A program made the position numbers and the translations under genes. From assembly GCF_946415235.1 (NCBI RefSeq), contig NZ_CAMKRR010000008.1:1-64000 (forward strand): DNA of 64,000 nucleotides, read 5' to 3'. Below are positions 38,302-48,251 of the stretch, piece by piece. The DNA is from an uncultured Ruminococcus sp. Its GTDB lineage: Bacteria; Bacillota; Clostridia; Oscillospirales; Ruminococcaceae. The notes under the pieces were generated by a model. The model was not told the origin of the DNA. It saw nothing but the letters and a program-made list of their open reading frames with translations, and ran no database searches. Positions within the stretch are counted from its first letter, which is position 1. Every line of letters starts with the position of its first letter.

Positions 38302-39273
38302 ATGAAGCTTATCATACAGATACCCTGCTATAACGAGGAGGAGACGCTCGAACTTGCGTATAACGACCTTCCGAGGCATATAGACGGTGTCGATACCATA
38401 GAATATCTCATAATAAACGACGGAAGCAAAGACGGGACAGTCAAGCGTGCAAGAGAGCTCGGATTTCATCATATCGTCTCCTTCAAGCAGAACAAGGGAC
38501 TTGCAAAGGGCTTTATGGCAGGAATAGACGCCTGTCTGCACCTCGGAGCTGATATCATTGTCAATACCGACGCGGACAATCAGTACTGCGGCGCGGATAT
38601 CGAGAAGATAGTCCGTCCTATACTCGAAGAAAAGGCGGATATCGTCATAGGCGAGCGCCCTATTGATGAAACAGAGCATTTTTCATGGAAAAAGAAGAAG
38701 TTCCAGCACCTCGGAAGCTGGGTGGTACGAGTTGCTTCGGGAACGGATATACCCGATGCGCCCAGCGGCTTCAGAGCCTATTCGCGGGATGCGGCGCTGA
38801 GACTGAATGTGGTGAACGAGTATACATACACTCTTGAGACTATAATACAGGCAGGAAACAATAAAACTGCCATGATGTCTGTTCCCATAAGGACTAATCC
38901 CGAAACAAGACCCTCGCGTTTGTTTTCAAGTATGTGGCGCTATATGAAGCGCTCCTCCGCTGTGATAACCCGCTCTTTCGTGATGTACAAGCCGCTTAAA
39001 TTCTTCACGGCTATCGGCTTTGTACTTCTTCTGCTGGGAGCTGTTCTCGGTATAAGGTTCCTTATACTCATGGCTATGGGCGACGGAAACGGACATATAC
39101 AGTCCCTTATCCTTACGGCTATACTGGCGATGATGGGATTTCAGACCATTACCATAGGGCTTCTCGGCGACACTATCTCGGCTAACAGAAAGCTCCTTGA
39201 GGATGTGCAGTACAGAGTGAGAAAAATGGAATGCGGCAAGAGCGATGAGGAAAAAAAGCATGAAGAAAATTAA
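38302..39273 (+). CDS. Glycosyltransferase family 2 (DPM1/DPG synthase-like)
   Basis: Start reassigned to MKLIIQIPCYNEEETLELAYNDLP; INDGSKDGT; two C-terminal TM segments. Confidence 0.92.
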   Translation: MKLIIQIPCYNEEETLELAYNDLPRHIDGVDTIEYLIINDGSKDGTVKRARELGFHHIVSFKQNKGLAKGFMAGIDACLHLGADIIVNTDADNQYCGADIEKIVRPILEEKADIVIGERPIDETEHFSWKKKKFQHLGSWVVRVASGTDIPDAPSGFRAYSRDAALRLNVVNEYTYTLETIIQAGNNKTAMMSVPIRTNPETRPSRLFSSMWRYMKRSSAVITRSFVMYKPLKFFTAIGFVLLLLGAVLGIRFLILMAMGDGNGHIQSLILTAILAMMGFQTITIGLLGDTISANRKLLEDVQYRVRKMECGKSDEEKKHEEN

Positions 39274-40348
39274 GCTCCTTTACGTCACAAGGAAGTATCC
39301 TCCCGCTGTGGGAGGAATGGAGAATTTCAGCTATAACCTCTACAGCGGCTTTGACGCGGAAAAGGTCGAAAAGGATATAATCGCCCTTGGAAAGCCGCAG
39401 AAAAACCTTGTATGGTTCCTGCCGTATGCCTTGATAAAAACACTGATAAAGGCGCGGAAATACGATATCGTTTTTATCGGGGACGCACTCCTCAGCAGTA
39501 TCGGCTTTTTCACAAAGCTCCTTTACCCGAAGAAAAAGACAGTCGTTAACGTATTCGGACTCGATATAACATTCAGGAACAGGCTCTATCAGCTGTATCT
39601 GAAGCTCTTTTACAACAGGTTCGACAAGTATATCGCTATCAGCAGCGAGACCGAAAAGGCTTTCAAAAAAAGGGGCGGCAAGCGTTCCTGCGTTATAAGC
39701 TGCGGAGTCGATACCGAACAGTTCAGCGGTGAATGTGCGGACTATGAGGAAATATGCCGCAGAAACGGCATAGGCAAGGACGATATCGTTCTTGTGACGG
39801 TGGGCAGACTTGTAAAGCGCAAGGGCGCTGAATGGTTCGTCAGCAATGTAATGCCGCTGCTCAGGGACGAAAAGGTGAAATATCTCATCATCGGAGACGG
39901 CGAGGAACGCGGGAATATTGCGGAGAGCATAAAGGAACACGGTCTCGGCGATAAAGTGAAAATGCTTGGAAGAGTTGACAATGCCGAGCTTAATGCGGTA
40001 TATACCCACGCAGATGCATTCATAATGCCGAATATCCATGTAGACGGCGATATGGAGGGCTTCGGGCTGGTTGCGGTCGAGGCGGGACTTGCGGGACTTG
40101 CAGTGTTTGCCTCGGGCATTGAGGGTATACGTGACGCAGTCATTGACGGAAAAAACGGCTGGGCAATGGAAAGCGGAAATGCGGCGCAGTACGCAGAGCG
40201 CATAAAGGATCTCTGCGCGAACCGTGAGGACTACCGCAGAAAGGCGGCTGAGTACAGCATATACACACGGGAAAACTACTCTTGGAGCTCGGTATGCGAA
40301 AAATACGTGTGCCTTTTTGAGAAAATGCTTGGGAAAGATAAAAAATGA
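39260..40348 (+). CDS. Glycosyltransferase family 4
   Basis: Start reassigned to MKKIKLLYVTRKYPPAVGGMENF; VTVGRLVKRKGAEWFV, MEGFGLVAVEAGLAGLAVFAS. Confidence 0.92.
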   Translation: MKKIKLLYVTRKYPPAVGGMENFSYNLYSGFDAEKVEKDIIALGKPQKNLVWFLPYALIKTLIKARKYDIVFIGDALLSSIGFFTKLLYPKKKTVVNVFGLDITFRNRLYQLYLKLFYNRFDKYIAISSETEKAFKKRGGKRSCVISCGVDTEQFSGECADYEEICRRNGIGKDDIVLVTVGRLVKRKGAEWFVSNVMPLLRDEKVKYLIIGDGEERGNIAESIKEHGLGDKVKMLGRVDNAELNAVYTHADAFIMPNIHVDGDMEGFGLVAVEAGLAGLAVFASGIEGIRDAVIDGKNGWAMESGNAAQYAERIKDLCANREDYRRKAAEYSIYTRENYSWSSVCEKYVCLFEKMLGKDKK

Positions 40349-41283
40349 AGCCTAAAAAAGTAATAAAGATCATCGGCAATATCATAATGGCAGCCGCCCT
40401 TGCCTTTGTGATAAAGAAGCTTCTGGACATGGATATAAAGCTTTCCGACCTGAGGGACGGCAGAGTTATGCTGTCAATGGGGATATGCTTTGTGATCCAG
40501 ACGGTAATAATAATATTTTCATGTTACCCGTGGCTCGTATTCACGAGAGTACTTTCGGGCAGGAGCATACCCTTTTCGGCGGCAATGCCCGTATATACGC
40601 GGTCCAATCTGTATAAGTACCTCCCCGGAAATGTATTCCAGTACGTGGGACGGAACAAGCTTGCGGCTGATATGGACATAAGCCATGTGGATGTTGCCTG
40701 CGCCACGGTCATGGATATATTCTTCTGTGTGCTGTGGACTGCCGTTATATCAGCTTTGCTTCTCGGTGGAAGGATAGCTGAGCTTTTTCACAGGTACGGC
40801 AGGGGACTTATCATAGCGGCAATAGTCGGCGCGGCTGTTATCGCTGCGGCGGCAGTCCTGTGCAGACTGAAGTTCCGCGAGAGGTTCATAAGCTGCATCT
40901 CCCGCTATTCAAAAGCCTTTGAAAAGGAGAAGCGTCCCATGCTTCTCAGGGGAGCTTTCTATTATTTCTTGCAGAACGCAGTATCGGCGGCGATGTACTT
41001 CGTCTGCCTTACGCTTATAATACCGCAGGCAGGGGCAAAGGAACCTGTCGTGCTCACGGGAGCTTTCATGTTTGCGTGGATAATCGGCTTTGTTACTCCG
41101 GGAGCTCCGGGGGGTATCGGTATACGCGAGGGCGTAATGATATTCGTATGCGGCGGGAGCTGTTCCGACAGGATAGTACTGTTTGTGCTGGTGATGCGGT
41201 TAGCTTCGGTATTTGCGGATATTGCGGCATTTATCATTGGCAGGATATACGCCAAAGCTAAGCCGACAGCCGTTAGCCTGTAG
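40345..41283 (+). CDS. Flippase-like membrane protein (lysylphosphatidylglycerol synthase TM-region family)
   Basis: Polytopic; NLYKYLPGNVFQYVGRNKLAADMDI and GFVTPGAPGGIGIREGVMIF motifs. Confidence 0.85.
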   Translation: MKPKKVIKIIGNIIMAAALAFVIKKLLDMDIKLSDLRDGRVMLSMGICFVIQTVIIIFSCYPWLVFTRVLSGRSIPFSAAMPVYTRSNLYKYLPGNVFQYVGRNKLAADMDISHVDVACATVMDIFFCVLWTAVISALLLGGRIAELFHRYGRGLIIAAIVGAAVIAAAAVLCRLKFRERFISCISRYSKAFEKEKRPMLLRGAFYYFLQNAVSAAMYFVCLTLIIPQAGAKEPVVLTGAFMFAWIIGFVTPGAPGGIGIREGVMIFVCGGSCSDRIVLFVLVMRLASVFADIAAFIIGRIYAKAKPTAVSL

Positions 41284-41308
41284 GGAACGCCGTCCTCGGC
41301 GCTCCACA
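41279..41308. repeat. Dispersed TGTAGGG palindrome overlapping the stop codon of the upstream CDS
   Basis: tgtagGGAACGCCG-tcct-CGGCGCTCC, one mismatch. Confidence 0.55.
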
Positions 41309-41336
41309 GTGAGTAGTAAGCAGTGAGTAGATAGTA

Positions 41337-41360
41337 GTAGGGGCGGCGTTCAGCCGCCCG
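41337..41360. repeat. Dispersed TGTAGGG-type palindrome
   Basis: gtagGGGCGGC-gttca-GCCGCCC. Confidence 0.65.
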
Positions 41361-41380
41361 TGAAATATACCCGAAAGCAA

Positions 41381-41405
41381 AAAAGCAGCCCAGTGGGCTG
41401 CTTTT
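41381..41405. terminator. Bidirectional terminator between convergent polysaccharide cluster and metH
   Basis: AAAAGCAGCCC-agt-GGGCTGCTTTT. Confidence 0.85.
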
Positions 41406-41434
41406 CTCTTCGAGCGGATATTTTTAACAATTTG

Positions 41435-41463
41435 CGGGACGTCGAAGACGCCGTCCCTTACAA
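41435..41463. repeat. Dispersed palindrome, inverted orientation
   Basis: gcGGGACGtcgaagacgcCGTCCCttaca. Confidence 0.5.
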
Positions 41464-41489
41464 AATAATTCCTAATTCCTAATTCCGAA

Positions 41490-43865
41490 TTAAGCATTAT
41501 AAACTTTTGAGGCTATATCCACGGTCTGCTTTGCGTCCTTGGCGTAGAAATCAGCGTGTATCTGCTCCGCATAGGAAGCAGTAAGAACAGCTCCGCCCAC
41601 CACGGTCCTGCACTCGGGGTACTTCTCGTTGAGCTGCTTTATAGTCTCTGCCATAGCGCCGAGAGTAGTGGTCATGAGGGCGGAAAGTCCCACAAGGCTG
41701 ACCTTGTTCTCTATAGCCGCATTTACGATAGTTTCGGGCGGTACGTCCTTGCCGAGGTCTATGACCGTGAAGCCGTAGCTGTCAAGGAGCACCTTTACGA
41801 TATTCTTGCCGATATCGTGTATATCTCCGTGTACCGTGGCAAGCACTACCTTGCCCTTGGATACGCTCTCGCTGTTTGCTGCGGAGAGCTTGGTCTTTAT
41901 GACCTCAAAGCAAGCCTGAGCGGCTTCTGCGGTGAGTATGAGCTGCGGCAGGAATATCTTTCCCTTTTCAAATTTAGCTCCTGCGTTGTCAAGTGCGGGG
42001 ATAAGGTAGCTGTTGATTATCTCCATGGGATCCACAGTGTTCATGAGCTCCTCGGCAGCTTTCACGGCTTGGTTTTTCAGGCCGTTCTCCACCGAGTACA
42101 TTATATCGGGAGCTCCCTTGTCCTGTGCGGGGGCAGGAGCCTTAGGCGCATTGTCGTCCTGTGCGTATATACTAATGAAATCCGCGGAATTGCGGTCTAT
42201 TCCCGCAAGCAGGCGGTAAGCTCTTACAGCTCCGATTATGCCCTCGATATTGGGATTGATGATAGGGAGAGTAAGACCGCTGTGGAGCGCCATTGTAAGG
42301 AATGTACGTGTTATGAGCTCGCGGTTGGGCAGTCCGAAGGAGATATTCGATACACCGAGAACGGTGTTGAGTCCCAGCTCGGTCTTTACCCTGTGGAGAG
42401 CGTTGAGAGTTTCCATAACTCCGTCCTGTTCTGCTGAAGCCGTAAGGGTAAGGCAGTCTATGAATACGTCCTCTTTGGGTATGCCGTACTCCATAGCGCG
42501 GCGGAGTATCTTTTCCGCGATGGCAAAGCGTCCGTCGGCAGTTTTGGGTATGCCGCCCTTGTCGAGAGCAAGTCCCACCACGGAAGCTCCGTACTTTTTA
42601 ACAAGGGGGAGTATGGCTTCGAGGGAGTCGTCCTCGCCGTTTACGGAGTTTACTATGGGCTTGCCGTTGTATACGCGGAGACCTGCCTCCAAAACCTCGG
42701 GAATAGTGGAATCAAGCTGCAAGGGCGTATCACAGACGCTCTGTATTGCCTTTACCGCCGTCACCATCATTTCCTTTTCGTCGATACCCGGGAGACCTAC
42801 GTTTACGTCCAGTATCTCCGCACCTGCGTAAATCTGCTCAACTGCCTGACCGAGGATATAGTCCACATCATGAGCAAGGAGAGCTTCCTTGAAGCGCTTT
42901 TTGCCCGTAGGATTGATACGTTCACCGATAACACGGGGCTGATTTATGGTCACGCAGTTCACGGCTGAACAGGCGATGCTTGCGCGGACTATCTTTCTCG
43001 TCTGCCTTTCCGTGCCCGAAAGAGCTTCTATCATAGCGGAAATATGCTCGGGAGTAGTTCCGCAGCAGCCGCCGAATACGGTAACGCCTGCGTTTGCAAG
43101 CTTTACCGCGCTTTCTGCGAAGTCCTGAGGGTCTACGTTGTACTCGTTGGTAACAGGGTCGGGAAGTCCTGCATTGGGCTTTGCAATGACGGGAAGCGTC
43201 GTAAGAGCGCATATCCTGTCGAGAACGGGGAAGAGCTCCTCGGGACCGAGGGAGCAGTTGACTCCTATGGCGTCAGCGCCGAGACCTTCCAGCACAGCTA
43301 CCATACATTCGGGAGATACGCCCGTGAAGGTACGCATATTCTCCTCAAAGGTCATAGTCACGAGAACAGGCTTGTCGGAGTTCTCCTTTGCGGCGAGAAC
43401 AGCGGCTTTTACCTCGTAAAGATCGGTCATTGTCTCGATAACTATAAGGTCCGCGTCCTTTCCTGCCAGAACGAGCTCCCGATAAACGTCATAAGCGTCC
43501 TCGAATTTAAGAGTTCCCGCAGGTTCGAGGAGCTGTCCTATAGGGCCGAGATCGAGAGCCACAAGAGCCTTTCCTGCCGCAGCTTTTCGGGCGTTGGCAA
43601 CGCCTGCTGAGACCACTTCCTCCACTGTATGGCCGCTTTTCGCCAGCTTGAAGCGGTTAGCGCCGAAGGTATTGGCATAGATTATATCCGCACCGCTTTC
43701 AACGTAAAGGCGGTGTATCTTCATTATAGCCTCGGGATCGGTTATGTTCAGCAGCTCGGGAACGTGCTCCGTCTTTATGCCGTGAGCCTGAAGCATGGTG
43801 CCCATGCCGCCGTCGAGGAACACGAAGCTGTTGTTTTCAAGCAGGGAATAGAAGTTTTGGGACAT
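41490..43865 (-). CDS. metH: Cobalamin-dependent methionine synthase, short form
   Basis: Homocysteine-binding FLDGGMGTMLQ and GGCCGTTPEHI; pterin domain INPTGKKRFKEAL; B12-binding VHGDIHDIGKNIV. 791 aa, no C-terminal activation domain. Confidence 0.93.
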   Translation of the reverse strand: MSQNFYSLLENNSFVFLDGGMGTMLQAHGIKTEHVPELLNITDPEAIMKIHRLYVESGADIIYANTFGANRFKLAKSGHTVEEVVSAGVANARKAAAGKALVALDLGPIGQLLEPAGTLKFEDAYDVYRELVLAGKDADLIVIETMTDLYEVKAAVLAAKENSDKPVLVTMTFEENMRTFTGVSPECMVAVLEGLGADAIGVNCSLGPEELFPVLDRICALTTLPVIAKPNAGLPDPVTNEYNVDPQDFAESAVKLANAGVTVFGGCCGTTPEHISAMIEALSGTERQTRKIVRASIACSAVNCVTINQPRVIGERINPTGKKRFKEALLAHDVDYILGQAVEQIYAGAEILDVNVGLPGIDEKEMMVTAVKAIQSVCDTPLQLDSTIPEVLEAGLRVYNGKPIVNSVNGEDDSLEAILPLVKKYGASVVGLALDKGGIPKTADGRFAIAEKILRRAMEYGIPKEDVFIDCLTLTASAEQDGVMETLNALHRVKTELGLNTVLGVSNISFGLPNRELITRTFLTMALHSGLTLPIINPNIEGIIGAVRAYRLLAGIDRNSADFISIYAQDDNAPKAPAPAQDKGAPDIMYSVENGLKNQAVKAAEELMNTVDPMEIINSYLIPALDNAGAKFEKGKIFLPQLILTAEAAQACFEVIKTKLSAANSESVSKGKVVLATVHGDIHDIGKNIVKVLLDSYGFTVIDLGKDVPPETIVNAAIENKVSLVGLSALMTTTLGAMAETIKQLNEKYPECRTVVGGAVLTASYAEQIHADFYAKDAKQTVDIASKVYNA

Positions 43866-43883
43866 ATTTATCTCCTTTGTTCC

Positions 43884-44999
43884 TTATTGTGATCTGAATG
43901 TGCCGATACATCTGAAATTGCTGAGGTTTTCCTCAAGATCGCGGAGAACGGCTTTAACGCTTGGGTCTGAGAGCTTTCCGCTGAAATCGAGGAAGAACAT
44001 TACGTCGAAGCTTCCGTCGCGTATGGGACGGTTCTCGATCCTGAGAAGGTTCATGCCGTTTACAAAGAATTTTGTCAGCAGACGGTAAAGACTACCTTCC
44101 TTATGGGGGATAGTGAGCATTACGGAGACTGCGTCAGACTCCTCCGCTACCTGTAAGTCTTTGGAAATTATTATGAACTGAGTGCGGTTTATGGTGCAGT
44201 CCGCGATATCTCTTGCAAGAATTTCAAGTCCAAGCTTTTCGGCGCATGATGTGGAGCATATAGCTGCAATGGGCTCGCTGCTGCCGAGCACCTTTTCCGC
44301 AGCTGTGGCGGTGTTGCTGTACTCGTGCTTTTTCAGCCTTGTTCTGCTGAGGAACACCTCGCACTGTGAGAGCGCCTGCCTGTGAGAGTAAACGCAGGTG
44401 ATGTCCTCTATTTTAGTGCCTTTTTTTGCTGCGAGGCAGTGATCTATCTCAAGAGTTACCATTTTCACGATATAGAAAGGGTATTTTGCCATGAGGTCGT
44501 AGGTGCTGTCCACAGAGCCTGCGGTGGAATTCTGAACGGGAAGAACGCCGTAGTCCACTTCCCCTGCCTGTACAGCCTTGAAAACGTCCTCAAACGAGGG
44601 ATAAAATGTGAAATCCCTCTTGCCGAACACCTTTATGGCGGCAGCTTCGGAATTTGCGCCCGATGTGCCCTGACAGCCTATCTTCTTCGCGCCCTCAAAA
44701 TCGGGAGCGGTATAGCTGTAATCGTGAGAATCGGTAAGTATGGTGCGGTTCTGTAATATCTTGCTTATGTCCATTATGTTGGTGAAAAGGGCGGTAGTGC
44801 CGTTTTCAAGCTTTTCGTTTGCCGTCAGCTTTTTGATACGGTCGATGATCTCCTGTTCACGTCCGCCCTGAAAGACGGGCATTTTATGCTCCTTTTTGTA
44901 GTCTGCTACCTCTCCGCAAAGCTCCATACGCTTCATAAAAAGGGAGAGGATCTCGCTGTCGATCTCATCTATACCGTCGCGAAGCTGTTTAAGATCCAT
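43884..44999 (-). CDS. pheA: Bifunctional chorismate mutase/prephenate dehydratase
   Basis: N-terminal MDLKQLRDGIDEIDSEILSLFMKRMELCGEVADYK; PDT GCQGTSGANSEAAAIKVFG; ACT NGMNLLRIENRPIRDGSFDVMFFLDFSG. Confidence 0.95.
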   Translation of the reverse strand: MDLKQLRDGIDEIDSEILSLFMKRMELCGEVADYKKEHKMPVFQGGREQEIIDRIKKLTANEKLENGTTALFTNIMDISKILQNRTILTDSHDYSYTAPDFEGAKKIGCQGTSGANSEAAAIKVFGKRDFTFYPSFEDVFKAVQAGEVDYGVLPVQNSTAGSVDSTYDLMAKYPFYIVKMVTLEIDHCLAAKKGTKIEDITCVYSHRQALSQCEVFLSRTRLKKHEYSNTATAAEKVLGSSEPIAAICSTSCAEKLGLEILARDIADCTINRTQFIIISKDLQVAEESDAVSVMLTIPHKEGSLYRLLTKFFVNGMNLLRIENRPIRDGSFDVMFFLDFSGKLSDPSVKAVLRDLEENLSNFRCIGTFRSQ

Positions 45000-45160
45000 A
45001 AAAAATACCTCCGATATTAGCCGTTGGCTTTCAGACCTTAGCCGTCAGCTCTCAAAGGCTGAAAGCTGACAGATAAAGGATGATGCCAAAGGCTCATTGA
45101 TATACATCACATATTATAGCATTTTTTTTTGTAGAAATCAATAAAAAAGGGATAAATATA

Positions 45161-45190
45161 TTGCAAAGGGTACTTGTTTTATGTTATAAT
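45161..45190 (+). promoter_or_regulatory. Predicted promoter of the ruv operon
   Basis: TTGCAA (45161..45166), 18 nt, TATAAT (45185..45190). Confidence 0.5.
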
Positions 45191-45254
45191 AATACAGTAT
45201 ATAGTGAGTAACTATATTCACATGAAGATAAAATCAAAAAACAGGTAAAAAACA

Positions 45255-45746
45255 TTGAAAAAAGTCAGAATACTGGGCATTGACCCGGGCTATGCCATAG
45301 TCGGATTCGGAGTCCTCGATTACGATGGCATAAGGTTCACGCCCATAGAGTACGGAGCTGTGCTGACAGACGCGGGAACGCCCTTCCCCGAGCGTTTAAG
45401 GGCTATACATGAGGATATAGAGTACATATTCGACAAATTCTCACCCGAATGTATGGCAATAGAGAGGCTTTACTTCACCACAAACCAGAAAACTGCCATA
45501 GATGTGGCGCAGGCAAGGGGAATAACCGTGCTTTCTGCCGCAAAAAGGGATATCCCCGTTTCGGAGTATACTCCCTTGCAGGTAAAACAGTCTGTGGTCG
45601 GCTACGGAAAGGCTGAAAAGAAGCAGGTAATGGAAATGACGAGACAGCTTCTCGGCCTTGCACAGATACCGAAGCCCGACGATGCCGCCGATGCGCTTGC
45701 CATAGCCATATGTCACGGGCACAGCACAAGATTTGATTTCAGATAA
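45255..45746 (+). CDS. ruvC: Crossover junction endodeoxyribonuclease RuvC
   Basis: RILGIDPGYAIVGFGVLDY, AIERLYFTTNQKTAIDVAQARG, DDAADALAIAICHGH; TTG start. Confidence 0.96.
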   Translation: MKKVRILGIDPGYAIVGFGVLDYDGIRFTPIEYGAVLTDAGTPFPERLRAIHEDIEYIFDKFSPECMAIERLYFTTNQKTAIDVAQARGITVLSAAKRDIPVSEYTPLQVKQSVVGYGKAEKKQVMEMTRQLLGLAQIPKPDDAADALAIAICHGHSTRFDFR

Positions 45747-45759
45747 AGGACAAGGAAAA

Positions 45760-46383
45760 ATGATATACAGTGTAAAAGGAACACTTACGGTCAAGGAGCT
45801 TGGCTTCGCGGTCATTGAATGCGGCGGAGTGGGCTACGGCTGCCGTACCTCATACAATACGGTCTCTCAGCTGGGGGATATCGGCAGCGAGGCGAAGCTG
45901 TACACATACCTCTATGTCAGGGAGGATGTGGTGGAGCTGTTCGGCTTTGCCACATTGCAGGAGCTGAGCTGCTTCAAGCTGCTCATATCCGTATCGGGCG
46001 TAGGACCGAAGGCGGCTACGGCTATACTTTCCGACGTCACACCCGAGAAGTTCGCTCTCCTCGTGGCTTCGGGAGACAGCAAGGCGTTCACAAAGACAAA
46101 GGGAATAGGTGCAAAGACGGCTCAGAGGCTCGTCCTTGAGCTGAAGGACAAGATATCGTCGGAGTCCATAAGCGGAAGCATAAGCAGCGATGCCGCAGCC
46201 TTTGCGAGTATTGCTTCGGGCGAGACTTCCTCCGCGGTATCGGAGGCTCTCGAAGCCCTTATGGTCCTCGGATATACACAGGGAGAAACAGCTCCCATAC
46301 TCGGGAAGCTCGATCCCTCACTCAGCACTCAGGAGCTTATAAAAGAAACACTCAGACTAATGGCGGCAAAAAATATGCGCTGA
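45760..46383 (+). CDS. ruvA: Holliday junction DNA helicase RuvA
   Basis: Start reassigned to MIYSVKGTLTVKEL; LYVREDVVELFGFATLQEL, SVSGVGPKAATAIL, KGIGAKTAQRLVLELKDK. Confidence 0.96.
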   Translation: MIYSVKGTLTVKELGFAVIECGGVGYGCRTSYNTVSQLGDIGSEAKLYTYLYVREDVVELFGFATLQELSCFKLLISVSGVGPKAATAILSDVTPEKFALLVASGDSKAFTKTKGIGAKTAQRLVLELKDKISSESISGSISSDAAAFASIASGETSSAVSEALEALMVLGYTQGETAPILGKLDPSLSTQELIKETLRLMAAKNMR

Positions 46384-46411
46384 AAATATACTATCAAGGA
46401 AGGTTACTGTT

Positions 46412-47146
46412 ATGATGAATCTTGACGAATTGCTGAAAGCGGCAATAAAAGACCCCTCACAGCGTTCACTGTTCTTACAGACGCTGATAAAGAGCGACGT
46501 TTACGTTATATGCAAGAACCCTGTCAAGCAGGAGCGCGACCGCGCCGAAGGCGGCGTACAGCTCGAACTGATAACCACCCAGAACCCCGACGGTGAGGTA
46601 TTCATACCGTTTTTCACAAGCTACCGTGCGCTCCAGCAGTTTGCAAAGAGATATGTTGACTGCTATAAGATAAACTGCCTGAGACTTTTCGACCTTATAC
46701 AGTCGGTATCGGCAGTACTCAATCCCAATTCCTACGGCAAGGAGTTCTCGTCGCAGGAGATAAAGAGCATACTCATGATAGCCCGCAATCTCAAGATCAA
46801 GGCTATCTCATACAACGAAGCGGATATCATAAGCTACCGCGCGGTAGAGCACTCAGTCAGCCATATCACGAGAGCTGCGAGCAAGTTCCTTTCAAAGCAG
46901 CCCAATGTTGACAGAGCCTTCATCATGGAGATGATAAAGGGCTGTGAAAAGCCGCAGATACTCCTTGTGCTGGATATGATGGGAAGTACGAGAAAGCTCT
47001 TCGTGCCGCTCTCAAAGTATCTGTCAAAGATAGTCAAGGCAAACGAGCATCTGTGCTTTATAAGCTATGAACAGGATATGGGCAAGAAGGCTGCGGCGAC
47101 CGTAGAGCCCTTCTATGTCCGCAAAAAGAGATTTTTCGAGAAATAA
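46412..47146 (+). CDS. SseB-family-like protein
   Basis: FLQTLIKSDVYVICKNP and EVFIPFFTSYRALQQFAKR, typical of SseB N-domains; 244 aa with a second domain. Confidence 0.7.
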   Translation: MMNLDELLKAAIKDPSQRSLFLQTLIKSDVYVICKNPVKQERDRAEGGVQLELITTQNPDGEVFIPFFTSYRALQQFAKRYVDCYKINCLRLFDLIQSVSAVLNPNSYGKEFSSQEIKSILMIARNLKIKAISYNEADIISYRAVEHSVSHITRAASKFLSKQPNVDRAFIMEMIKGCEKPQILLVLDMMGSTRKLFVPLSKYLSKIVKANEHLCFISYEQDMGKKAAATVEPFYVRKKRFFEK

Positions 47147-47161
47147 TTCAGAGGTGTTTAT

Positions 47162-48220
47162 TTGATACAGACAGAGGATATGGAGTTCGCTCCGAGGATA
47201 ATCTCTCCCGAGAATACCACCGAGGACAGCGACGGGGAGCTCAGTCTCCGGCCGCAGACCCTCCATGAGTATATCGGACAGGAAAAGGTGAAGGAAAACC
47301 TCGCCATATACATTGAGGCGGCAAAGCGCAGAAGCGAGCCTCTCGACCATGTGCTGCTGTACGGCCCTCCGGGTCTCGGAAAGACTACCCTTTCGTCGAT
47401 AATAGCTCATGAGCTGGGAGTTAATCTCCGCGTTACCACAGGTCCTGCCATTGAAAAGCCCGGCGACCTCGTATCGCTGCTGACCAGTCTTTCCGACAAT
47501 GATGTGCTTTTCATTGACGAGATTCACAGGCTTTCCCGTGCGGTTGAGGAGATACTCTACCCCGCACTTGAGGACAGAGTAATAGATATCATCATAGGCA
47601 AAGGTCCTTCTGCACGTTCTATACGCATGGACCTGAAGCCGTTCACGCTCATAGGCGCTACCACGAGAGCAGGACAGCTTTCCGCTCCGCTCCGTGACCG
47701 CTTCGGCGTTATACAGCGCCTTGAGCTATATACAAAAGAACAGCTCACGGACATCGTGAGAAGAAGCTCAATGATACTCGGTATCCCCTGCACCTCCGAC
47801 GGAGCTGCGGAGATAGCGGGCAGAGCCCGCGGTACGCCGCGTATAGCCAACCGCCTGCTGAAAAGAGTCCGCGACTTTGCCGATGTTATGGGCAACGGTC
47901 AGATAACGCAGGAGATAGCTTCCATAGCCCTCAGCCGTCTTGATATCGACGCACTCGGACTTGACGGACTTGACAGACGTATGCTCGAAATGATAATAAA
48001 GGGCTACGGCGGCGGACCTGTGGGACTGGAAACTCTTGCTTCCGCCATAAATGAGGAGAGCGTTACCCTTGAGGATATATGCGAGCCCTTCCTTATGCAG
48101 CTTGGATTTCTCGGAAGGACTCCCCGCGGAAGAGTCGCGACGCGCCTTGCCTACGAGCATCTCGGCATAGCGCCGCCCGAGCAGACTGCGGCCGCCGATG
48201 AAGGACAGATGAGCTTCTGA
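47162..48220 (+). CDS. ruvB: Holliday junction DNA helicase RuvB
   Basis: [62 protein letters not shown] start. Confidence 0.97.
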   Translation: MIQTEDMEFAPRIISPENTTEDSDGELSLRPQTLHEYIGQEKVKENLAIYIEAAKRRSEPLDHVLLYGPPGLGKTTLSSIIAHELGVNLRVTTGPAIEKPGDLVSLLTSLSDNDVLFIDEIHRLSRAVEEILYPALEDRVIDIIIGKGPSARSIRMDLKPFTLIGATTRAGQLSAPLRDRFGVIQRLELYTKEQLTDIVRRSSMILGIPCTSDGAAEIAGRARGTPRIANRLLKRVRDFADVMGNGQITQEIASIALSRLDIDALGLDGLDRRMLEMIIKGYGGGPVGLETLASAINEESVTLEDICEPFLMQLGFLGRTPRGRVATRLAYEHLGIAPPEQTAAADEGQMSF

Positions 48221-48251
48221 CGATGCTCCCCGAAAGGGAGAGAGGTAGAAA

